Source: Paraglomus occultum
Taxonomy: Eukaryota > Glomeromycota > Glomeromycetes > Paraglomerales > Paraglomeraceae
DNA: 25,510 bases
Assembly: GCA_910592205.1 (NCBI GenBank)
Contig: CAJVPJ010000423.1
Coordinates: 1-25,510 of the forward strand
Direction: 5' to 3'
Shown here: positions 9,691-19,196 of the stretch, in pieces
Position numbering within the stretch: the stretch's first letter is position 1
Layout: each line of letters opens with the position of its first letter
Program-made: the position numbers and the translations under genes
The notes under the pieces: model-generated
Told to the model about the DNA's origin: nothing
The model's database searches: none
What the model saw: only the letters and a program-made list of their open reading frames with translations

Positions 9691-10577
9691 TGGAGTAATT
9701 GAATCACATTTTCATATCATCAGGCTGCAAAAAAACTAAGCTGTCTGTGTAAGCATAAAACTACAGCATGGATTATACACTTATATTACGTGCCTATTGC
9801 AGTAGAAAGTGCCTTCCACAATCAAACGTCATATTACAATTCTCTTCTTCCTTTAATACGCGCATTTGATTGTAGTAACGGGTTCTTTCGTGCAATATGA
9901 TAATAATAATAATAGATTATTATTAACGCGCGCCAAATATTAATATTAACATGTAGCGCTTTACGACGATATTGGGGTTGGTCTTGGTCTACTTCGATTT
10001 GAGATAAGCCGCACAGACAGACTATACCGGGTGTGTAGAACAAGCCTTTCGCGATTAATATCGCTTACTTAAATATAGTAGTAAGCCAGAAACTTCTACT
10101 ATTCCATTATCAGAACATTCAGAGCTCCAGAGCCACTATTACCGAAAATGTCATATTAATATAACGATAAGTCTAAATCTAATTCCTACTCGCAAGCTTA
10201 CAATAGTACAAAAACTCAATATTTTAATTAAGCAAGACCATTGTCAACAGTTCGTTGTTATGAATATCGTAACTGCTAACACTAATAGCCTAATATTAAC
10301 AGCCACACCACGCTACAAACAACAATTGCAATAACTGTTATAATTGTATATTGTAATCTGTTCGCTATAACTGCCAACTATTTAAGCAAAGTTCCAGACT
10401 TCTTGCGAATTGATAGCGGGTGGGTGTTCATTTCTGTGTTTAAGCCAACCCATTTCAGAATCCCACAAATCCCAGAATTGGAACACAAGCAGAAATTAAA
10501 CCTGTACGATAAACACAATAGTTGTTGTTCTTGAGTCTCCGAATTCGTGTGTTTGAAAAGTTTCTTAATTCAAAAAC
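9691..10577. other. Spacer upstream of the decayed kinase gene
   Basis: No gene is supported. At 9897-9926 a run of TAA triplets is followed by its complement (ATTATTATTA), giving a small hairpin-like inverted repeat. The last bases before the ATG at 10578 (ttaattcaaaa) resemble the leader of the intact kinase at 14828 (gtaattcaaac), so part of the 5' leader belongs to the duplicated unit. Confidence 0.5.
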
Positions 10578-12200
10578 ATGTCGTTCGCTGAGAACATTCA
10601 ACATCCAGTAATTGACAACCTGGTGCAGTCTTCCTTAGACAGTAAACATAAACTTGAATGGATTCCTTGCTCGCTAATCGCCGACATAGAGCCAACTCAA
10701 ATTGACAACGTCTATTACAATACAACTTATACGATAGCAATGCTTAGACGTAGCGAAAAATGTACACCAACATTTGTGAGTGAGTTTGCGAGAATATACT
10801 CACTTCCAACGCACGAGTACAACAATGATGTCAGTCAATTCAGAAGACATGCAAAATGGCTTGACTGTCCCAACAGGCTCATACTAAGTATGCTGATAAC
10901 TATTACATGGTTGCTTATAGACCTTTTTACCATAACTACTCTCGGTATGGATTCTGCAATGCATGCGGAATACTCCGATGTAGTCCTGTGTGGTGCATTT
11001 GCGGTCATAAGGAATTATCTGACGGATGGACCAGCAAACAATAAGCAACTCGACGAGTTTATTAAGAACTCTCAATTACAAACATACTCAGCAAATGACG
11101 CCTATTTGGAATGGATTCCATTTGATTGCATTAGTGGTAGGGGAAGATACTTAAATGGACTACCAACTTGTGAAGAGGTCACGTTGGCTCCGCTGGATAA
11201 GACTGACGATTCATATAATGACAAGGTAAACTATTTCCAATTGTTACTCATAGTATTGCGTTCATCAATTGTTAAAAAAAATTATTGATTTATGTACAAT
11301 TTAACTAGTTACGTGATAAGCATCCAGATATTCTTACCACGCATGTTTGGATCACTATCGGATTTACATATGATGCAAGTGAACAAAAGTACTGCCTCAT
11401 AAAAGAACAAGATGAGAGCGTGTTATGTTTGGCATGTACAAATCGGTTAGAATCTAAGATAAACGCATTTTGCTATAACCGTAAAGCACCGAGACCGCTC
11501 GATTGGACGACTGGCAACACATCTTTAGATTCATTTATAACAGAGTCATGGAATAATATGACGACTGAAGATGATGTGTATTTACAATGGATTGAATACT
11601 TGTACAAAAAATGACATCATTACGTCATCGATGCACACATTTAGCGGAATTTTTACAAATAAATTGACACTAAAAGATAGACGGAAGGGACGACCAATCA
11701 TTTGATTTTTATCAGGTAATTTTCACGTGTAAACAATACAACAATAATCAACTTTAACACTTATCGATTGTAACGACTGTATTTGTATACTCAATAGCTA
11801 ATCGAGGAATACCCAACGATATTAACACCTGAGAACATTTGGATAGTTGGAATCACTCAAGAGCCATCTACTCGAGAATATTATTTGGTTTTCTACCACG
11901 ACGTGCATACACTATTGGACCGATTTATACGAAATAATGATCGCGTAAAGCACATCCAATATAGCAATTTTCATGAACTTAATGAGATCGGATCTGGTGG
12001 TTACGGAACAGTTTATATTGCTAAATATGAAGGAAAAGAACGTATTCCAGAAACTGTTGTACTCAAACGGTTTAAGACGAAACGCCGGAATTATTTATTT
12101 CCGAGGTAATTGCAATTATAATAGCGGTTAACTAAAGTGATATTTAATTTGACATTGTATTTATTTTGATTTAATAGTTCAGAAACCATGCCAAGTGTTC
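10578..12200 (+). pseudogene. Decayed kinase gene, tandem paralogue of 14828-17253, cut off in exon 4
   Basis: Exon/intron structure matches the intact copy: exons 10578-11225, 11309-11715, 11798-12105 and the first ~20 bp of exon 4 from 12178, each bordered by GT...AG. Exon 1 has a net 10-bp loss near 10890 and a 1-bp gain near 11038. Between them the Cys module is read out of frame (the alternative frame still gives YGFCNACGILRCSPVWCICG), so the ORF survives only because the shifts cancel. Exon 2 has a 13-bp net deletion causing a stop at 11612, and its Cys module has CYNR where the intact copy has CLNC. Exon 3 keeps a good glycine loop (GSGGYGTVY) and VVLKRF, but a 7-bp deletion then breaks the frame. 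Exon 4 stops after about 20 bp where Sel1-type sequence begins. Retained introns mean DNA-level duplication, not retroposition. It could be expressed only as a truncated product. Confidence 0.85.
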
Positions 12201-12592
12201 AGGCGGGGAAGGTTATTTTGTGCTTGAGCATCTCCTTGTTCAGCAGCCTTTTGATACCATTCAACTGCCTTTTGCTCATCTTTTTCTACTACAGTCCCAT
12301 GTCTGTAACACAGACCAAGATTAAATTGTGCTTGAGCATATCCTTGCTCAGCTGCTTTTTGATACCATTCAACTGCCTTTTGTTCATTTCTTTCTACCCC
12401 AGTTCCACTTTCATAACACCAACCAAGACTATTTTGTGCTACAGCATATCCTTTCACAGCAGCTTTTTGATACCATTCAACTGCCTTTTGCTCATTTTTT
12501 TCAATTCCAATTCCAAAATAATAATGCCAACCGAGAATGCATTGTGCATCAGCATATCCTTGTTCAGCAGCATTTTGTGTGATAGCACTCAT
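12179..12592 (-). pseudogene. Sel1-like repeat fragment fused to antisense kinase exon 4
   Basis: From the in-frame ATG at 12592 the ORF has 137 codons. It contains three full Sel1-like repeats of 36 residues and a partial fourth, with the pattern AQ..LG..Y..G.GVE(K/R)(N/D)EQKAVEWYQKAA. Sel1 repeats form paired helices that act as protein scaffolds. Repeat similarity stops abruptly at both sides: near 12577 at the 5' end, and near 12208 at the 3' end. There the last codons (LNTWHGF and the stop) are antisense to exon 4 of the kinase pseudogene. The stop codon is therefore borrowed, and the fragment is a broken piece rather than a designed gene. It is similar to the array at 24385-25439, which could be its source family. 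Confidence 0.8.
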
Positions 12593-13271
12593 GATTATGT
12601 TATGACTGTTTAACAGGTAGTTATGCAAATGTAGTTACTGTTATTATTATGCTAATATTTTGACCAAATCGCAATCTTAATATTGCATTTGTCGAGGCAA
12701 TAATCACGGAAGAGCAGATAACTATTATCTCGGTTTGAGATCTAGCTACCGTCGTAGGAGCGTTGTTCACCTCAGCGATAGCTAAAACGTTAGTGACCTT
12801 TAGTTAGGCTTTTACGTGCTGACGTATCGTATACGGATCGCACACTATCCTAAGTAATTAACTATTCTCGACTGAACGAATCACTATTTTCTACCGGAGG
12901 ATTAATTCGGTAGTCTATAGTCGGGGTCTTAATAAGGAAATAAATTAATAATTAATTATCGTAATGCCACTCAATCGATCACGGGACAAGTATTATGACC
13001 GATCTTTCCGTTATTATTATACTGATTAAAATATAACGGATTATTCAGGAAAGAATTACTTTGTCAGAGTAAATGAATACTCGTTATTTATTGATAAGGA
13101 ATAAAAATATAAGGAAATCGAACGTTGCGAACACACTAAGTTTTACCTGCTAATATATCTTTTTGGGCTACTAATTGATCTATTTTTAGCATTGTTACCT
13201 AATCTGTTATTTATTTGAATTACTAATCTGTTACTATTACCCCGCTACCTGTGCTACATTCTGTGGGTTAT
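12593..13271. other. Spacer right of the Sel1 fragment
   Basis: No ORF, RNA or transposon end was recognised. The stretch at about 12660-12960 is less AT-rich than the surrounding spacers but has frequent stops in all frames. Confidence 0.45.
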
Positions 13272-13535
13272 ATGCTGTCGGCTTTTGCTGTCCGTGTCAC
13301 CATCTGGTACTTGTCTTATTATTATGATGCACCAACTCACACAGCGTTCCCCAAATTTTTTCGAAAATTCTACGATGTGATTGGTCCCGATTTCCTCGAA
13401 AACTTTGATTGGTTCTTTACATATACGGACTTAATCTGGAGTAATGCCAGCCGCTCCAATCCTAATTTCATGACCAGAATTGAGGCATTAAAAGCAGACT
13501 TATACTTAACATCAAAAGTCGTGACCAAACGTTGA
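13272..13535 (+). CDS. Hypothetical protein, possibly an exon of an unrecognised gene
   Basis: This is an 87-codon ORF from the ATG at 13272; the frame is open about 50 nt further upstream without another ATG. The product has few low-complexity stretches and a balanced composition, with aromatic-rich segments such as WYLSYYYDAPTH, FFRKFYDVIGPDFLENFDWFF and a basic end. GC content is a little above the flanking spacers, which fits coding sequence. I recognise no domain. It could be one exon of a larger gene or a fragment of a transposon protein. Confidence 0.35.
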   Translation: MLSAFAVRVTIWYLSYYYDAPTHTAFPKFFRKFYDVIGPDFLENFDWFFTYTDLIWSNASRSNPNFMTRIEALKADLYLTSKVVTKR

Positions 13536-14778
13536 AAACTTATATGTACACCTAATAAAAAGTAATCAAATAACTAACATTAAACTACATAACCATTGAA
13601 GAACGTTATAAACATCCAATTATTCTGAACAATTAATGCTTTTTACAGCAAGTTTTATTGATAGTAATAGAAAAACTATCCATTATATAGAAACAATAAA
13701 ATTTCAAATTATACTGGATTATTATTATGCAATACAAACGGTTACCGTTGCAGTATATTAATATATAGAACATACGGCTTTAAATTAAAATACTTATTTT
13801 GTTTGTTACATTTCTACGATAAGATAATATTCGCGTAATTAAACTGTAAGCGCGAGATCAACACATTCTTATCAAACGCCGTACATTCGTAAATAAGGAG
13901 TTGTGGAATACATTTGCGCGCATGAATGGATAGGCATTCAACAGCGTAATGTTGTCACTTTATTTCAGTTTGTCGTCGTCACAAAAAGTCAGAAAGAAAA
14001 GTTTGTCTTATTATGTAGCATATCTTTATACCAACTGTACTCTGCGGCAACGTCTGGTTTATTCAAAAACGTTTGACTTGTCTGTCGTAATTGTATACCA
14101 TTATCGGTTTAATGAAAGTACAATACTGTTTCTAGTTTGGCAGCGTCTTGTGATTTATGAACAAAAGTCGATTTGTTTTTTAAGCTTTGGTTTATGCAAC
14201 TGAAGCGTTCAAATTACACATCTCAAAACCACTATTTATAACAGTTTGGCAGGGATTACGCCACGCTTTCGTGTTTCCTATTCGCCCCCTCTCGTAGTCT
14301 TGGTGCTTGGTATGCTTTTACTACATGAACTTAAATTGTTTCCTCGGGCAAACGACAGGCAACCTTAAAATAAATGCGAGCAATTTATTGTTGTTTTTTT
14401 TATTGTGTTGGTGATTACACATCAACGGCTCATTCAAGCTTACCAACACGCTATGAATATTAAACCTGGCAATCGAAAATTCGTGGCCTGACTTAATATT
14501 ATTGGTGACTTGCGTTAACGTTGCGTAACAATTGGTAATATTTTTTTCGTTGTCAGCAAGTCGAAAAAAGATCGAGAGATATAATTCATGTGGGTTGTCA
14601 CGCCACAGATTTTATATATTTCTTGTTATTATTATTTCTTTAAGAAGCTAGGATTCACTTTCTTTGATGCAATATTAATTGATTTGTATTAACGACGCAT
14701 ATACCATTTGATCGGTAACAAATCTGTGTTATCATTATGAAGTGTAAACAGAGTTAATCAGGTGGTTGATATTACATG
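13536..14778. other. Spacer upstream of the intact kinase
   Basis: No gene is supported. An 84-codon ATG ORF at 13949-14203 has alternating hydrophobic and basic stretches but no recognisable motif, and I treat it as a chance ORF. The promoter of the kinase at 14828 must lie in the last few hundred bases. A TTTATATATTT stretch near 14611-14621 is TATA-like but over 200 nt from the ATG. Confidence 0.45.
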
Positions 14779-14855
14779 GACCAATAATAATCGATATTTG
14801 CGCATTTGAATTTTTGTAATTCAAACCATGTCGCTAGCATCTGAGGTTGTTCACA
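14779..14855 (+). repeat. 77-bp exact direct repeat, copy 1 (kinase leader and first codons)
   Basis: Bases 14779-14855 are identical to 25434-25510, the last 77 bases of the window. The repeat starts at gaccaataataatcg and covers 49 nt of 5' leader plus the first 28 nt of the kinase coding sequence. The base just left of it differs between copies (g here, a at 25433). The right limit is set only by the window end. Confidence 0.95.
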
Positions 14856-17253
14856 ATCCAGCGATTGATAACTTGATTCAATCGTCCTTGGAAAGTGAAA
14901 GTCGCTATTCAGGACTTCGATGGATTCCTCTCGAAGAAATCACCAACATAGAACCAACTCAAATTAACAATGTGTATTATGTTACGTCATATACTGAATT
15001 GAAGGAGACGCTGGTATTCATCGGAAATAACGAAGAATGTACGCCAACACTTGTGAGCGAGTTTTCTAGGATATACTCACTCCCAACACACAAGTATAAT
15101 AACGCCGACAACAACTTTAGACGACATTCTATATGGCTTGAAAGCCGCAACAAACTGATAATGGGATTTACCGAACATGATAACAACTATTACATGGTTG
15201 CCAAGGAACGCTTTTACGATTGTTATTCTCGATATGGATTCTGTACCGCATGTGGGATACTCCGCTGTAGTCCTGTGTGGTGCATTTGCGGTCATAAGGA
15301 ATTATCCGATGGATGGACTAGCAACAATAAACAACTCGACGAATTTATAAAGAGATTTCAATTACAAACAAGCTCACCCAATGACGCCTATTTAGAATGG
15401 ATTCCATTTGATTATATTGAAGATAGGAAACGTGGGGTACGCTTATATGGTCTACCTACTCATGAAGATGTTCAATTGATTCCAATTGAGATAAATGATC
15501 GAACGGGTTATGTATTTTATGCTAAGGTAACCTATTTACGTATATGCGTCATATCTATTGAATGATTGTTGACCTGTTATTTCCGCTAGTTATGTGATGA
15601 GCATCCAGATATTCTTACAACGGATGTTTGGTATACCATGGGCTTTACGTATGACAACGTATTGCAAGAGTATTGTCTAGTAAGGCCAGAGCGGGGTGGA
15701 TTATGTCTGGCGTGTACACAGTACTTGGAACCCAAGATAAATGAGTTCTGTCTTAATTGTAAAGCACCAAAAATACGAGATTGGACTACGGGCAACAAGT
15801 CTTTGGATTCATTTATAACAGAGTCGTGGAGTCATGTAAAGAACAAATACGATGCGCATATACATTGGATTGGATACTCTCAATTAACAAGCGTGCAAGA
15901 AATGACATCACTGCACCATGGATGCACGCATATAGCAGAGTATTTAGAATCGAGAAGAATTAGATTATTGACACGTGTGACGCTCAAAAAAATAGTCGCC
16001 GCACAAAATGATCAGTCGTTTGATTTCCATCAGGTGAGTTGTTTTTACTGTATGTGTAAACAATGCAATCGACGAGTGCGCATCACACGACCAACGTTGT
16101 AATAACTGTATATCGTGTTTTCACTCAAATAGCTGACTAGGGAATACCCGGATGTATTAACACCCGAGAATATTTGGATAATCGGAATCACTCAGGCACC
16201 ATTTTCTGGGGAATTTTATTTGGTGTTTTACCGCGACATACATGCACTATTGGATAGCTATGTACAAAAGCATAGGCATGTACAGTACATGTATTATAGC
16301 GACTTTAATGCACTCAATGAAATTGGTTCCGGAGGTTATGCAACTGTCTATACTGCCAAATATAAAGACTATCTCGAAGACCATATGCCACAAACTGTTG
16401 TACTCAAGCGGTTTAAGAATTTTGATGAAATGCCAGAATTATTTGTTTCCGAGGTAAGCAATGATTGGGTGGTATTAATTAAAGTGACATTTAAGCTGAC
16501 TCTATTTAATAGTTCAGGAATCGTGCCAAGTTTACGCGCTGTCGTTTTTCGTTTGATATTTATGGAATCACAGACATCCCAGGAACAAACGAGTACATGA
16601 TCGTTATGCAATACGCTAACGGTGGCAATCTTTTGTCTTATTTGGATCAAAACATCAACAAATTGACATGGGCGATGAAATTACGGAATTTGACGGTTAT
16701 CGCAATGTATCTGCGGCACATCCATTTTGGAGGATTAGTGAATTGTAATCTTCATGGCAGAAACATTATTACGGACAAAAGGGACGGTAACGCCATGATG
16801 GATTTCTTCATGTGTGATTTTAGTCGCTCACGATCAGTGCATTCGCGCGAGTCGAGTTCAAACCTTCATGACGTTTTACCCTTTACTGCACCCGAAGTCT
16901 TTTATACCCGCAAATATACTCAAAAGTCAGACGTGTATTCTTTCGGTCTTATCATGTATTTGGTGGCTACTGGTGAACTGCCCTTTGCTGATAGACAATT
17001 CGATAGTGATCTGATACGCGATATTATGGGCGGACTACGACCACCGATGCCTGATTCCGCACCAGAGGAATACAAGAGATTTGCCGAGCGGTGTTGGGAC
17101 GCTGATCCTGATAAGCGTCCAGAGAATGGACAAGCAGTTTTGTGTCAGCTTTCCTCGCTTCGTCGCAAGGTTGCAAAGGGTAATTCGGATGACAGTATGT
17201 GGAATGCCATCATGCCCGTATCACGTCTCGAGAAAGGAGAGCAAATGCTCTGA
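14828..17253 (+). CDS. Four-exon kinase-family protein with repeated N-lobe/Cys-pair modules; predicted pseudokinase
   Basis: Exons 14828-15526, 15590-16033, 16133-16453 and 16513-17253 give 734 residues without a stop. Introns are 63, 99 and 59 bp, all phase 0 with GT...AG ends. Order: residues 12-130 carry a degenerate N-lobe-like unit (RWIP at 31, VSEF at 76, MGFT at 112); Cys set 1 is C139/C142/C152/C154 with WTSNNKQLDEFI (163-174) and LEWIPFDYI (189-197); a second N-lobe-like unit spans about 200-265; Cys set 2 is C272/C275/C287/C290 with WTTGNKSLDSFI (298-309); a third N-lobe-like unit spans about 324-412; the kinase domain proper runs from about 436 to 710. In it I see the glycine loop GSGGYATVY (446-454), VVLK with K473, APE (614-616) and a DVYSFG segment. 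The HRD position reads N565-C-N567 and DFG reads D590-F-S592. The likely role is ligand-binding or scaffold signalling in the cytosol rather than catalysis. Splice sites rest on reading frame and on match to the paralogue. Confidence 0.85.
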
Positions 17254-19196
17254 TGCAACAGTTAAGGTATTAACGTTTACGTAACGTTGGTTGCAACGGC
17301 ATACGAGTAACTCATAAGATTATATTACTTTCACAAGGCGAATGACATTCCCAGATGTTAACATTTAATAGTCAAAAACGGCAAGATTACATAGTTAAAG
17401 ATGATATCAACACAAAACAGTCAAGTTTGTTCATAAAAATTACAAGGACTAAATTTATTATTATAAAACTGTCTACGTATAAGATTTGTAACAAACTGTT
17501 CTAGTACGAGTAAACTGCCTAACAACATTGTCTCATACCCAAGTGCATTAAATTGCCGTTGTCATTATGTAAGTACTCATAATCTCGCCGACATAACTGA
17601 AAGTTTAGCTGTTGTTATTTGAAGCTGTTCTTGTTAACATGTTTGCTGATTTTTCTTTCAAATTGCGAGACTGATATTTTTCTTTCGCTTAAAGCAGTTC
17701 GGAAATGAAAGCGCTTGTAAGTAACTATTAAAACATTGAAAATTATAACATGCCACCCATTTTTGAGTAAGCAGAGTTGTTCGTCAGGCGGTTAAGAGCG
17801 CAGATACATACTTTCCCAACACAACAAAACGAGCAGATCACTCATAGTGTTGTCTACGCATGCTCTCTCCTAATAAAGCTTTGTTTCACTTTTTGCCTTA
17901 CTCCGTGCACAATTATTTTATCCAATTACTCGAAAAGTTCTCTTGCTATTGTTTTGTGGACTTTCGACGTGTCGTGCCAATCTTAATTAAATTCCGTTTC
18001 AGTACCAGTCACCATTAAAAAATATTTTGCAACTGGTGTATACTGCTGCCAAACGCAGTTGCGCTTGGAGAACGCGGCATACACCTTTGGGATTTCCGAG
18101 CCGAGGTTTATTTTCAGCATTAAAAATTGCGTAACGCGCACTATACATGAGAGTTGAGATTTACGAGATTTTTACTAATGCTAATCTGTAAACGATAGTA
18201 ACGTCGTTATGATGCTAGATCGGTCTTGTATATGCCCTCTTACATTATTAAGAACTACGTCTATTTCATTCGATGGGATTAGTTCAAAAGCCTATAGATA
18301 GAGAGATAAATTCTACAGTAACGCGTTGGAATCTTTGACATGGCGATTATTTAACAACGAAATGGAAAGCAAGCTGACTCCGTATTCGGGTTACACTTTC
18401 GCCAATAAATTTATGGTTTTAAAAACTATTCGAATTGCACGGACAAACGTAAATGTGTTGAAATGAAAGAAAATTACGACTACTTGTATCTTCACTATCA
18501 ATTGGGTAATATTTAATTTTCGTGTCATTGCCAAGTCTGTGCAACGTTCGATCTAAACTACCCATTTTATTTAAAAAGAGCATACCAAGAAAGAAGAAAT
18601 CAATAGAATAATAACCGACGATTGCAACCTTTTTGCGAATTTGGGTAACTTGACGCAGTCAAGACTGCGCCTATAAGACATTTTCGAGAAATTTTAGATA
18701 CCGAGTTCGGAGAGCGACTACAAAAGTTGGGGATTGCAGACTTTAAAATGTTTCATCAACGGGTTTTATTATACTGGTTACCCATTTAAAGTAAAGCATT
18801 CATCGCAGCGGTAACAACAAATCAGTAAAGTAATACAGTATTTTATATTTCATTTGGTCAGAAATGTCACGTGATCATAAACGGGTAGACGAGTTACAGT
18901 ATCGTACTGTTAATTGTCCATTTTCGATTCGTCAGAAAACGTCACGATAATTCACACACTGTATCAATCATACGTCTTATGATCAATAACTTGCGAATGA
19001 ATATTTTTCATGCCAATATCATGACACCAACAAGCGTTAACTTCAAAACCACGACAAAATTGTACGTTTTGTAAACAAAGACATTAGGCTAACACATATT
19101 TATTATTACCTTCTTGATACGACAGTTGTCTATATAATACAGCATCTATGTTACATAAACTATTCCATTAAATAACCAATTCACCCCCCTCTCGCA
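17254..19196. other. Gene-free spacer between the kinase and the third O-fucosyltransferase-like gene
   Basis: These 1.9 kb separate two genes whose 3' ends face each other. There is no supported ORF; the open frame at 17777-17986 lacks an ATG. Two short similar direct copies of gtcagaaa..gtcacg lie near 18858 and 18932. A palindrome-like gcgcagtcaagactgcgc sits near 18655-18672. No RNA gene was recognised. Confidence 0.5.
19099..19104 (-). terminator. Candidate poly(A) signal AATAAA
   Basis: AATAAA on the minus strand, about 93 nt after the stop codon of the gene at 19197-20783. The distance is reasonable for a fungal 3' UTR; chance occurrence cannot be excluded. Confidence 0.4.

Noticed and set aside
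11885-12109. Stand-alone small kinase N-lobe protein
   Set aside because: It is exon 3 of the decayed kinase gene read alone; its start is not an ATG and its end runs into the intron's GTAA.
12188-12613. Plus-strand open frames rich in Leu, Phe, Ile and Ser across the Sel1 fragment
   Set aside because: They are antisense shadows created by the 108-bp Sel1 repeat, as are those at 24418-25464.
13949-14203. 84-codon ATG ORF upstream of the intact kinase
   Set aside because: No motif and no promoter or splice support; length is within chance expectation for this base composition.
17786-17812. tRNA D-arm-like text (caggcggttaagagcgcag)
   Set aside because: No acceptor stem, anticodon arm or GTTCRA B-box at the required spacing was found.
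18857-18945. Two similar gtcagaaa..gtcacg direct repeats as operator sites
   Set aside because: Only two short imperfect copies, located downstream of both flanking genes rather than in a promoter. No further evidence.
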